A DNA stretch of 64,000 bases, from contig JAJEFE010000070.1 in assembly GCA_022820625.1 (NCBI GenBank), forward strand, positions 1 to 64,000. The letters run 5' to 3'. The stretch's first letter is position 1. Each line of letters opens with the position of its first letter. The position numbers and the translations under genes were made by a program. The notes beneath the pieces were generated by a model, which saw only the letters and a program-made list of their open reading frames with translations, ran no database searches and had not been told where the DNA came from. The DNA is from Gammaproteobacteria bacterium (GTDB lineage: Bacteria; Pseudomonadota; Gammaproteobacteria; Steroidobacterales; Rariloculaceae). This document shows, in pieces, positions 19,640 to 28,423 of the stretch.

Positions 19640-20839
19640 ATGGCGCGCGCGCTGGAAGGGGTTCGCATACTGGATCTCACGCACATGCTGTCGGGCCCGT
19701 ACGCCAGCATGATTCTCGCGGACCTGGGCGCGGAAACCATCAAGGTGGAACCGCTCGCCGGAGAAGGCACGCGTCGGCTGCTGGCAAACGATCCGAAGCA
19801 CTCGCTGGAAGGGATGGGCGCCTACTTCCTGACGCTGAATCGCAACAAGAAGAGCATCGCCATCGACCTCAAGAACGAACGGGGCCTTAAGCTGTTTCAC
19901 GAACTGGTGGGCGTCTCCGATATCGTGATCAGCAACTTCACCCCCGGCGTACCGGAGCGGCTTGGTATCGACTACGAGTCGCTAGCCTCCGTCAACCCCC
20001 GCATCATCGCCTGCACGGTAACCGGGTTCGGCGCAAGCGGCCCCAGCCACCGGCGCCCGGCCTTCGATCAGGTCGCCCAGGCCACCGGCGGCGGCATGTC
20101 CATCACCGGTCCGGACCGGGAACACCCCGTACGCGCGGGGATCCCCATAGGCGATCTGGGCGGCGGCATGTTCGGCGTGATGGGCATCCTGGCGGCGCTG
20201 TACGAACGCGAACGCAGCGGCCGCGGCCAGGAAGTGGATATTTCCATGCTCGACGGGCAGATCTCCATGCTCAACTACATGGCGACCATGCACTTCCTCT
20301 CCGGCGAAGACCCCTACCCCATCGGCAACTCGCACTTCGTCCACGTGCCCTACAACACCTTCGCCTGCGCCGACGGGTTCATCGTGATCGCCGTGATCAC
20401 GGACAACTTCTGGCAGAATCTCAAGCAGGTGCTAGGCTGTGAGGATCTGGACGTGCCGGAGTACGACACCCAGCCCGGCCGCTGGCGCGACCGCGAATTC
20501 ATCAACCGCCGCCTGAACGAGGTGCTGGGCCGGGATACCTGCGCCAACTGGCTGCGGCGCCTGCAGAAGCAGCGCATTCCCTGTGCCCCCGTGAATTCAT
20601 TCGGACAGGCACTGTCCGATCCGCAAGTCCTGCATCGCAACATGGTAGTGGAATTGCGGCACCCCTCGGGCGGGAGTACCCGCGGTCCCGGCAACCCGAT
20701 CAAGCTGTCCCGCACCCAGGGGGAGACGTTCACCGCGGCGCCCACCCTGGGAGAGCACACGGACGAAGTGCTGCGAATCTGCCTTGGCATGGACGCCCCG
20801 GCAATCGAGCGGCTGCGTGGCGACGGGGTTATTGGCTGA
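19640..20839 (+). CDS. CaiB/BaiF (family III) CoA-transferase
   Basis: LEGVRILDLTHMLSGPYASMILADLGAETIKVEPLAGEGTRR, NRNKKSIAIDLKNERG. Confidence 0.92.
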   Translation: MARALEGVRILDLTHMLSGPYASMILADLGAETIKVEPLAGEGTRRLLANDPKHSLEGMGAYFLTLNRNKKSIAIDLKNERGLKLFHELVGVSDIVISNFTPGVPERLGIDYESLASVNPRIIACTVTGFGASGPSHRRPAFDQVAQATGGGMSITGPDREHPVRAGIPIGDLGGGMFGVMGILAALYERERSGRGQEVDISMLDGQISMLNYMATMHFLSGEDPYPIGNSHFVHVPYNTFACADGFIVIAVITDNFWQNLKQVLGCEDLDVPEYDTQPGRWRDREFINRRLNEVLGRDTCANWLRRLQKQRIPCAPVNSFGQALSDPQVLHRNMVVELRHPSGGSTRGPGNPIKLSRTQGETFTAAPTLGEHTDEVLRICLGMDAPAIERLRGDGVIG

Positions 20840-20864
20840 TGGACGCACGAAGGGTCGAGGGCTG

Positions 20865-21806
20865 ATGGGCGCGCGAGCGATCATCAACGAGGTCGGCCCC
20901 AGGGACGGACTGCAAAGCCAGAGCCGGATACTTTCGGTGGACGAGCGGCTGCAACTGATCGGCGCGTTGGAAGCGGCCGGTATCCGGCGCATCGAGGTGG
21001 GCAGTTTCGCTTCGCCGAAGGCGGTGCCCGCCATGGCCGGCACGGACCGGCTGCTGGAACGGCTCAACGGCGAAGGCCTCACGACCTACACGTCGATGGT
21101 TCCCAACCTGAAGGGGTACCGGCTCGCCCGGGAGGCGGGTGCGGCTTCGGTCACGGTGATCGCCTACGCCTCCGAAACCATGGCGCAGCGCAATGTCCGG
21201 ATGACGCTCGATGAGACGGAAAGCACGGCGGGCGACATTCTGCGGCTCGCCCGGGACGACGGCGTGGAGGCGATCGTCATCGTCGCGGTCGCCTTCGGCT
21301 GCCCGTTCGAAGGGGCCGTGGACCCAGACTTCGTCGGGAACATCGCCGCGCGCTACCTGGAAGCGGACGTGGCGCGGCTCGTGCTGGCCGACACCATCGG
21401 CGCGGCGGACCCGGCGCAGGTCGGGCGGCTCGCCGGGGAGCTGGTCGAGTCACATGGAGCGGTTCGGCTCGGTTGCCACTTCCACGATACCCGGGCCATG
21501 GGCCTGGCGAACGTTTACGCGGCGCTTCAGGCCGGCATCCGTTGGTTCGACAGCTCCATCGGGGGACTCGGCGGCTGCCCGTTCGCGCCGGGCGCCAGCG
21601 GCAACGTGGCCACCGAAGACGTGGTCATGATGCTGCACCAGATGGGATTCGAAACCGGCATCGATCTGCCGCGGCTGCTGGCGGCTTCGGATCTTGCGAC
21701 CCGGCTGACCGGCACCGCTCCCGGCGGGCGGGCAAGGGAATGGTTGCGGAAGCGCCTCGGCGCATCCGGGCGGGACCCGTCTGCTGCGCTGGAAGCCCGA
21801 GCCTGA
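20865..21806 (+). CDS. Hydroxymethylglutaryl-CoA lyase-like protein
   Basis: INEVGPRDGLQSQ, IEVGSFASPKAVPAMAGTD, DSSIGGLGGCPFAPGASGNVATEDVV. Confidence 0.9.
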   Translation: MGARAIINEVGPRDGLQSQSRILSVDERLQLIGALEAAGIRRIEVGSFASPKAVPAMAGTDRLLERLNGEGLTTYTSMVPNLKGYRLAREAGAASVTVIAYASETMAQRNVRMTLDETESTAGDILRLARDDGVEAIVIVAVAFGCPFEGAVDPDFVGNIAARYLEADVARLVLADTIGAADPAQVGRLAGELVESHGAVRLGCHFHDTRAMGLANVYAALQAGIRWFDSSIGGLGGCPFAPGASGNVATEDVVMMLHQMGFETGIDLPRLLAASDLATRLTGTAPGGRAREWLRKRLGASGRDPSAALEARA

Positions 21807-21858
21807 AACGTAGTGAGCGGCTCCCACTGCCCCGAAAAACCCGAACACTGGTCAAGTC

Positions 21859-22089
21859 ATGAACAAAAGCACTACTCCTTTCTGCACCATCCTGCCGATT
21901 GCGGCTGTCCTGTGTCTCGGCGCATGCGCCGGGGACGACGATCAGGTCTGGCCTCAGCTCGTCGATGCGGGCGGCGGATATGAAACGATGCCCCTGGAGA
22001 AGGGCGTGGAGATCATGTTTCGCACGGCCAGTTGCCGCAAACGAGATCGGACATGGCCGAACTGCTCGACCGCGAGAGCCGCTGGTTGA
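21859..22089 (+). CDS. Small putative lipoprotein or remnant
   Basis: ILPIAAVLCLGACAGDDD lipobox-like; short ORF, no family recognised. Confidence 0.3.
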   Translation: MNKSTTPFCTILPIAAVLCLGACAGDDDQVWPQLVDAGGGYETMPLEKGVEIMFRTASCRKRDRTWPNCSTARAAG

Positions 22090-22185
22090 ATGAATAGAGC
22101 CGCTGCGGAGAAACTCCACGCTTTGGCAAGAAATGGACCTCGATTCGGGCGAACCGCCCAAGTACGGTAGACGCATCGCTGTGAT

Positions 22186-22515
22186 ATGGTGCGGACAATG
22201 AAAAACGGGTTGCTCGAATTGAAGTCGGACACGTGGGCGATCATCGGCGCGGGCGCGGCGATGGCGGCGATCAACGTGACAATCATGCTCGCGCTGATTT
22301 CCGCCACCAACGCGCGCATCAGCGAGCAGGGCGAGCGGCTCGACGCGCGCACCGACGCCCAGGGCGTCCGAATCGACATGCTTTACGACACCATGAGGAA
22401 CGAGCACGCCCTGATTCTCGAGTCCCTGGCCGGAGTCGCGCAGCGCGTTTCCTATATCGAGGGGCATCTCGGAATCGGCCGCACAACGGATCCGGAAGAC
22501 ACCGGCCCGCCATAG
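22186..22515 (+). CDS. Hypothetical membrane-anchored protein with helical C-terminus
   Basis: Single TM AIIGAGAAMAAINVTIMLALI followed by charged helical ISEQGERLDARTDAQGVRIDML. Confidence 0.45.
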   Translation: MVRTMKNGLLELKSDTWAIIGAGAAMAAINVTIMLALISATNARISEQGERLDARTDAQGVRIDMLYDTMRNEHALILESLAGVAQRVSYIEGHLGIGRTTDPEDTGPP

Positions 22516-22527
22516 GGGCTTGCGACG

Positions 22528-22749
22528 CTACCAACAAATGTAGTCCAGCACGACAACGCTCTCAACGACCCGCCAACGCTTCACGCCAGCCCGAGCTCCG
22601 CGGGCGCATCGCGCCAATGCAGGCAGAGTACACCTTCCATGCGCATCCGGGTCAAAGGCGTTCCTTATGCAGGTCGTCTTGCCCGTGCCGCGCGCGCCAA
22701 AGAGGATGAAGGAGTTGTTGCGGGTGGTCTGCAGAAGGCGATCGAACAT
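22528..22749 (-). pseudogene. N-terminal fragment of AAA (AAA_14-like) P-loop ATPase
   Basis: MFDRLLQTTRNNSFILFGARGTGKTT with Walker A, then terminates after 73 aa without Walker B. Confidence 0.55.
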
Positions 22750-22785
22750 ACGGGATGCATCATTCTAATTCGGGATTATGATCCA

Positions 22786-22815
22786 TATATCACGCTGATA
22801 TACGGAATATATTCC
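22786..22815. promoter_or_regulatory. Dyad TATATCAcgcTGATATA (22786-22802) adjacent to palindrome GGAATATATTCC (22804-22815)
   Basis: Both read directly; lie between the MDR gene 3' end and the AAA remnant. Confidence 0.4.
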
Positions 22816-22832
22816 ACATTTCCGTTCTGCGA

Positions 22833-23825
22833 TCAGGCCTTCACGATCACCTTGCCGAAGTTTTGCCCGCTCATGAGGCGGTGGAAGGCAGCCGGCGCGT
22901 TCGCAAGGCCAACGGTAATGTCCTCGCGCTGCGTGAGCTTGGATTGCACCACTAACGGTAGGCATTCGCGAATGAATTCGTCGCGCCGGGGTTCGTAGTC
23001 GTAGACGACGAGCCCGCTGACGACGGCGCGCTTGCCGATCAGCAGGCCGGGAGCGGGGCCCGGCGTGCGGTCGGCCCGGTTGTACTCGGCCATGAGTCCA
23101 CAGAGCACGACGCGTCCGTAATGCGCCAGATTCCGGCAGGCCGCATGCAGTATCGAGCCGCCCACCAGGTCGAAATAGACATTGATGCCGTCCGGGCACA
23201 GTTTGCCGAGGCGTGCTTCCACATCTTCGCTGCGTCGGTCGATGCAGTCCGCCGCGCCGAGGGTCTCGATCGCGTAGCGGCATTTCTCGCCTGAGCCCGC
23301 GATTCCGATCACCCGGGCGCCACGAGCCGCACAGAGCTGCGCGGCGATCGAACCGACGCCGCCGGTCACGGCGGGAATGACCACGCACTCGCCGGCGCAG
23401 ACCCTGGCCAGCCAGATCATGCCGGCATGGGCGGTCAGGCCCGTCATCCCCAACACCGAAAGCGCGTACGAGGGCGGGTCTATGTTGTCGGCAACGGTAC
23501 TCAGCTCACTCGCGACGTGCACCGAGTACTCCTGCCAGCCTCCCATGCAGCGCACGAGTTGGCCCACGGAGAAAGACGTCACATTCGAACGCACCACCTC
23601 GCTGACGGTCTCTCCATTCATCACGTCACCCGGTACCACGGCGCCGGATGTGTGCCGGCCCGCGATCTGGCTGCGCATGTAGGGGTCCAGGGACAGGTAG
23701 CGGGTCCGGCAGAGCACCTCACCGGCGCCCGGCTCAGGCATCGGCGCGTTTCGCAGGGAGAAATTTTCGGGAGCCGGGACACCCTGCGGCGTTGATTCAA
23801 GGATGATTTGTCGGTTGGAATGCAC
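22833..23825 (-). CDS. MDR-superfamily NADP-dependent oxidoreductase
   Basis: RYLSLDPYMRSQI, VVIPAVTGGVGSIAAQLCAARGARVIGIAGSGEKC; GTG start 23825. Confidence 0.86.
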   Translation of the reverse strand: MHSNRQIILESTPQGVPAPENFSLRNAPMPEPGAGEVLCRTRYLSLDPYMRSQIAGRHTSGAVVPGDVMNGETVSEVVRSNVTSFSVGQLVRCMGGWQEYSVHVASELSTVADNIDPPSYALSVLGMTGLTAHAGMIWLARVCAGECVVIPAVTGGVGSIAAQLCAARGARVIGIAGSGEKCRYAIETLGAADCIDRRSEDVEARLGKLCPDGINVYFDLVGGSILHAACRNLAHYGRVVLCGLMAEYNRADRTPGPAPGLLIGKRAVVSGLVVYDYEPRRDEFIRECLPLVVQSKLTQREDITVGLANAPAAFHRLMSGQNFGKVIVKA

Positions 23826-23842
23826 GGCCGGCAGGGTTTCCG

Positions 23843-24931
23843 CTACTGCGCTGCTCCTTCCTGCGTCAACCCGGCCTGCATCCACCCCAGGTTGATGCCG
23901 ATCCGCGCTGCATCGGGATCGGCCCAGGAATAGGCCACGGTCTCGCCCGTCGCCGCCTCCAGGATGCCCAGCTTGAGCACTGCGACCCGGGTATTCTGGT
24001 AGGTCAGGCGCGCCAGTTCCAGCGAGTAGCCGGTTTCGTCGCCGGACTCCGTGACCAGAGGAATCACCTGCCCCTCGTTGTGCAGGCGCAGTCCGGGAAC
24101 CAGCAACATTTCCTCCGGATCGGCCGACGCCGGAGCGAACGAGCCGCGACGGATTGCGGCCCAACCGTCGAAGTAGCGCACCTTGCGGTTGATGTGCGGC
24201 TCATTGCGGCCGAACAGCCGGTTGCCGTCCTCGTCGAAGGCCTTGTCTCCTATCCGGATCTCCTCAGCGGTGAGCGTCAGGGTATCGGTGATGTAAACGT
24301 TCTGCTCCAGGTTGGCGGAGTAGTAGAAGCACGCCCCGTCATCCATCTCCCCAAGATAGTGGCCGTCCACGAAACGCCAGTACACGTTGCAACCGGGCAG
24401 GTTGCGCAATTCTCCCGGCTCGATCTCTCCGATTACGGCCGGGTCGCGGTCGGCGTACCGGTACTTGCCTTCGTCGTTGAAGCTGTGAATCGCCAACTCG
24501 ATGGCTCCGCGTCCGTCATTGACGCTGAAACTGTAGAGACGCTGGCGGTAGACGTTTTCGTAGTCACCGTCCATGTACTGCTTGACGAAGACCGTGTGCT
24601 CGCCGACGGCGGGCGCGGCGACCGGCAGGAAGATGTGGTGGATGTGCTCGTGGCGCTCTTCGGGCGCCACGCCGTCGACAGCCTGCTGCCAGACCTGCTC
24701 GTTGTTGTCGTACTCTCCGGCGAACCAGCCGAGGAAATGATCCAGGTCGGCCGCGGACCGCGGCGGCGTTTGTTGACCGTATGCAGCGCCGACCGTCAGG
24801 GCAAGCGCCGCGGCCAGCGTCCTGGCGGTTTTGGGGGCGCCGCCGTGTTGGCGCGAAGGCAACCGATGTTGGTCCATGCGAGTCCGAGTGGGCGCAACCA
24901 TGCGCGGCGGGGTCAAGTGCTCAGTGGACAT
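23843..24931 (-). CDS. CpeT/CpcT-like (chromophore lyase family) exported protein
   Basis: DLDHFLGWFAGEYDNNEQVWQQ...IHHIFLPVAAPAVGEHTVFVKQYMDGDYENVYRQRLYSF and NLPGCNVYWRFVDGHYLGEMDDGACFYYS resemble the CpeT/CpcT family; signal peptide region. Confidence 0.68.
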   Translation of the reverse strand: MSTEHLTPPRMVAPTRTRMDQHRLPSRQHGGAPKTARTLAAALALTVGAAYGQQTPPRSAADLDHFLGWFAGEYDNNEQVWQQAVDGVAPEERHEHIHHIFLPVAAPAVGEHTVFVKQYMDGDYENVYRQRLYSFSVNDGRGAIELAIHSFNDEGKYRYADRDPAVIGEIEPGELRNLPGCNVYWRFVDGHYLGEMDDGACFYYSANLEQNVYITDTLTLTAEEIRIGDKAFDEDGNRLFGRNEPHINRKVRYFDGWAAIRRGSFAPASADPEEMLLVPGLRLHNEGQVIPLVTESGDETGYSLELARLTYQNTRVAVLKLGILEAATGETVAYSWADPDAARIGINLGWMQAGLTQEGAAQ

Positions 24932-24937
24932 TTGTAC

Positions 24938-24953
24938 TATTGATAGATCAATA
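24938..24953. promoter_or_regulatory. TATTGATagATCAATA dyad
   Basis: Perfect 7-bp arms, 2-bp spacer, between divergent CpeT-like and leuC-like genes. Confidence 0.5.
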
Positions 24954-24985
24954 TATGTTTTACCAGAACGCGATTATAGCAGGCC

Positions 24986-26386
24986 ATGCCTGAAACCCTT
25001 TTCGACAAGTTATGGAGCATTCACCGGGTCGCCAATACGGGTCAGGGGGAATGCCTGTTGCACCTGGACCGCATCTTCCTGCACGAGCGCACCGGCAGCG
25101 TCGCGCTGCTCAGCCTGGAACGGGCCAACCGGACGATTCGCTCGCCGGAACGGGTGTTCTGCACCATGGACCATATCGTGGATACGCGGCCGGGCCGGGG
25201 CGACGCCACTTCGGTACCCCACGGCGCGCGCTTCATCGCAGCCACCCGGGACAGCGCGAGGCGGGCGGGCATTCGCCTTTTCGACGTCAACGATCCGCGG
25301 CAGGGGATCGGCCACGTGATCGCGGCGGAACTGGGCATCGTACTGCCGGGCATGAGCGTGGTCTGCCCGGACAGCCACACCTGTACGCTGGGCGCGCTCG
25401 GTGCGCTCGCCTGGGGCATTGGTTCCACGGAGGCCGAGCACGCGCTGGCGACCGGTACCCTCCGCGTTTCCCGTCCCGGGTCAATGCGCGTGTCCTTCGA
25501 TGGCTGTGTCCCGGCGGGCGTCGCGCCGAAGGACCTGATCGTTCATCTCATCAGCCGTTTCGGAAGCCGGGCGGCGACCGGACATGCGGTGGAATTCGCA
25601 GGCCCCGCGATCGAGGCGATGCCGGTGGAGGGCCGCGCCACACTATGCAACATGGCGGTTGAAATGGGTGCGTTCACCGGGCTGGTCGCGCCTGACGAGC
25701 GGACCGTTCGTTACATTCGCGGACGCGAGTACGCGCCCACGGGCGGGCTTTGGGAACAAGCCGCCCGGCACTGGTCCGGACTGCACAGCGACAGCGGCGC
25801 ACGGTTCGACCGGGAACTTCGGGTCGACTGCGCGGCCATCGCGCCCACCGTCACCTGGGGCACCAACCCGGAGCAGGCGGTGCCGATCGGCAGCCGCGTG
25901 CCCGATCCGGACTCCTTTGCCGATCCGCATCAGGCCAGGGCCGCGGCCAGGGCACTGAAGTACATGGACCTGGCGCCCGGAACGCCGACGGACGCCATCC
26001 GAATCGATGCGGCCTTCATCGGATCCTGCACCAACAGCCGCCTGAGCGACCTGCGCGCGACGGCGGGTTACCTGCGAGGGCGGCGGATCGCACCGTGGGT
26101 CCGCGCGCTGTGCGTGCCGGGCTCGTCCAGCGTCAAGCGTGCCGCCGAAGCGGAAGGCCTCGACGAGGTATTTCGCCGGGCCGGCTTCGAATGGCGCGAG
26201 GCCGGCTGCTCCCTTTGCTTTCATGCCGGCGGCGAGTCATTCGGCGGTCAGCGGGTGATTTCCTCCACCAATCGCAATTTCCAGGGACGGCAGGGACCCG
26301 GAGCCCGCACCCACCTGGGCAGCCCGCTGACCGTGGCTGCCTCGGCCTGCCGCGGCTATATCTCCGTGGCGGAGTCCGCAGAATGA
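24986..26386 (+). CDS. LeuC-like (aconitase-superfamily hydro-lyase large subunit)
   Basis: CPDSHTCTLGALGALAWGIGSTEAEHALATGTL; IGSCTNSRLSDL; GCSLCFHAGGE Fe-S cysteines. Confidence 0.88.
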   Translation: MPETLFDKLWSIHRVANTGQGECLLHLDRIFLHERTGSVALLSLERANRTIRSPERVFCTMDHIVDTRPGRGDATSVPHGARFIAATRDSARRAGIRLFDVNDPRQGIGHVIAAELGIVLPGMSVVCPDSHTCTLGALGALAWGIGSTEAEHALATGTLRVSRPGSMRVSFDGCVPAGVAPKDLIVHLISRFGSRAATGHAVEFAGPAIEAMPVEGRATLCNMAVEMGAFTGLVAPDERTVRYIRGREYAPTGGLWEQAARHWSGLHSDSGARFDRELRVDCAAIAPTVTWGTNPEQAVPIGSRVPDPDSFADPHQARAAARALKYMDLAPGTPTDAIRIDAAFIGSCTNSRLSDLRATAGYLRGRRIAPWVRALCVPGSSSVKRAAEAEGLDEVFRRAGFEWREAGCSLCFHAGGESFGGQRVISSTNRNFQGRQGPGARTHLGSPLTVAASACRGYISVAESAE

Positions 26387-27030
26387 AACCGCAGCCGTTC
26401 ACGGTCCACCGGGGCATTGCCGCGCCGCTGCTGATCCGCAATATCGACACCGACACCATCATTCCATCGCGGGAAATTCAGCGCGTTTCCAAGCAGGGAC
26501 TGGGCGACGGACTGTTCGCCGGCTGGCGCTACAGGGCGCCCGGCGGTCGGGAACCGGACCCGGAATTCATCCTCAACCGCGACGGCTGGCAAGACACCAG
26601 CATCCTGCTGGCGGGCGCCAACTTCGGCTGCGGGTCGTCCCGGGAACACGCTGTCTGGGCGCTCGGGGAATTCGGCATCCGTGCGGTGCTGGCGCCGTCC
26701 TTCGGCAGCATCTTTCGCAACAACTGCACGTTGAACGGGATTCTTGCGCTAGTCGTGGAGGATGCGACGATCCGCACCCTCGCCGACTGGGTACAGACGA
26801 ATCCCCAACGCAATCAGCTGGAGATCAACCTCCAGAATCAAGTCATCGAGTGGAGGGCCGGAGGAACACTGGCCTTCGAGATCGAACCGGCCAAACGCCG
26901 CCTGTTGCTCCAGGGTCTCGACGGCATAGCGGTCACGCTGCAGCAGGCATCAGCCATCGACGAATTCGAAGTCGCGGACCGCGCCGTGCGACCCTGGGTC
27001 TACCGACTGCCGGCGCCTCCGGGCGCGTAG
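26383..27030 (+). CDS. LeuD-like (aconitase-superfamily hydro-lyase small subunit)
   Basis: RNIDTDTIIPSREIQ, AGANFGCGSSREHAVWAL, SIFRNNCTLNGIL; ATGA overlap with LeuC-like gene. Confidence 0.9.
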   Translation: MKPQPFTVHRGIAAPLLIRNIDTDTIIPSREIQRVSKQGLGDGLFAGWRYRAPGGREPDPEFILNRDGWQDTSILLAGANFGCGSSREHAVWALGEFGIRAVLAPSFGSIFRNNCTLNGILALVVEDATIRTLADWVQTNPQRNQLEINLQNQVIEWRAGGTLAFEIEPAKRRLLLQGLDGIAVTLQQASAIDEFEVADRAVRPWVYRLPAPPGA

Positions 27031-27107
27031 CCCGGCAAACGACCCGGCAGCAGGGGCGCTTGAGCCACAAGGGCAGGGTTGCCAGGACGGTCCGTCAGCC
27101 GCAACGC

Positions 27108-28316
27108 TTACGGGGTCGGAAACTGAACCAAACCCGCCCGCTCGAGTTCGTCGATCCGCTCCGGCGGGTAGCCCGCGGCCGCGAGCACATCACGGCCGTG
27201 CTCGCCCGCAGCCGGGATGTCGTGGCGCAGCCCGAACCGAGCGTCGGTCCAGTCGATGGGCAGCGCGGGTGTCTCCGTGCGCGTGCCGGCGCGAGGACCG
27301 TCGCGCAGCGTGACACCGACAAGTCCGCCCTTGGCGCAAAGGTGCGGGTCGTCAAACAGGTCGGACGGCGTGTTGACCTGTGCGAACGGCACGCCCGCGC
27401 GGTCCAGACGCATGAGCAGTTCTTCTCTGCCCAGGGAACGAAACAGCGCCGAGACAACAGGCAGGATACGGTCGCGCCGGCGGACCCGTTCGTTGTTTTT
27501 CGCCAGGGACACGTCGGCCTGCAGGTCCTTGAGATCGAACTCCTTGCAGAAGCGCCGCCACTGGGTGTCGCTGACTACGCCGACGAATATCTTCTCCCCT
27601 TCCCGTGACTCGAAGACGTCGTATATGGCCCAGGCCGAACGGCGTACCGACATGGGCAGTGGCGCCTCACCCGTCACCGCCTCCTGCGCCATGTGCTGGC
27701 CGACCAGAAAGGCGGTCGTTTCGAACAGGGAGCCGGTAATGCGCTCACCTGCGCCGGTGCGCTGCCGCCGTTCAAGCGCGGCCAGAATGCCGACGACGCC
27801 GAACAGCCCCCCGGTGACATCGACCACCGAGGCCCCGACCCGCATGGGCCGATCAGGCAGACCGGTCATGTAGGCGAGCCCGCCCATCATCTGCGTGACC
27901 TCGTCCAGCGCGGCGCGGCGCTCGTAGGGGCCGGACAGGAATCCCTTCAGCGAACAGTAGATCAGGCGCGGATTCGCGGCATGCAGATCGGACCACCCGA
28001 ATCCCATCCTGTCCATGGCGCCCGGCCGGAAATTCTCGATCAGCACGTCTGCGCCGGCGAGGAGTTCTCCGGCCAATTCGCGCCCGAGGGCGTTCTTCAG
28101 ATCGATACAGATGCTCTTCTTGTTGCGGTTGTACATGGGAAAGTAACCCGCGCCGGACCCCTTCAGGCGCCGGGTCTTGTCGCCGCCCGGCGGTTCAACC
28201 TTGATGACCTCCGCGCCCAGATCGGCCAGGATCATGCCGGCGGCCGGCCCCATGACCATGTGGCTGAACTCGATCACCCTGACGTGCGCGAGCGGAAGTT
28301 CCGTGTGCGAGTGCAT
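27108..28316 (-). CDS. CaiB/BaiF (family III) CoA-transferase
   Basis: RVIEFSHMVMGPAAGMILADLGAEVIKVEPPGGDKTRRL, NRNKKSICIDLKNALG. Confidence 0.92.
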   Translation of the reverse strand: MHSHTELPLAHVRVIEFSHMVMGPAAGMILADLGAEVIKVEPPGGDKTRRLKGSGAGYFPMYNRNKKSICIDLKNALGRELAGELLAGADVLIENFRPGAMDRMGFGWSDLHAANPRLIYCSLKGFLSGPYERRAALDEVTQMMGGLAYMTGLPDRPMRVGASVVDVTGGLFGVVGILAALERRQRTGAGERITGSLFETTAFLVGQHMAQEAVTGEAPLPMSVRRSAWAIYDVFESREGEKIFVGVVSDTQWRRFCKEFDLKDLQADVSLAKNNERVRRRDRILPVVSALFRSLGREELLMRLDRAGVPFAQVNTPSDLFDDPHLCAKGGLVGVTLRDGPRAGTRTETPALPIDWTDARFGLRHDIPAAGEHGRDVLAAAGYPPERIDELERAGLVQFPTP

Positions 28317-28366
28317 GCCGCCGATTTGCTACCGTTTTCTCTCCAGCAATTCGCCGTATGGTATAT

Positions 28367-28386
28367 TTGTTATGTTGATATAACAA
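28367..28386. promoter_or_regulatory. TTGTTATgttgatATAACAA dyad
   Basis: Perfect 7-bp arms, 6-bp spacer, between divergent CoA-transferase and HMG-CoA-lyase-like genes. Confidence 0.55.
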
Positions 28387-28423
28387 TAGCGCAAAGTTGC
28401 AGCATTGAAGCAGGCTGAGTGGC

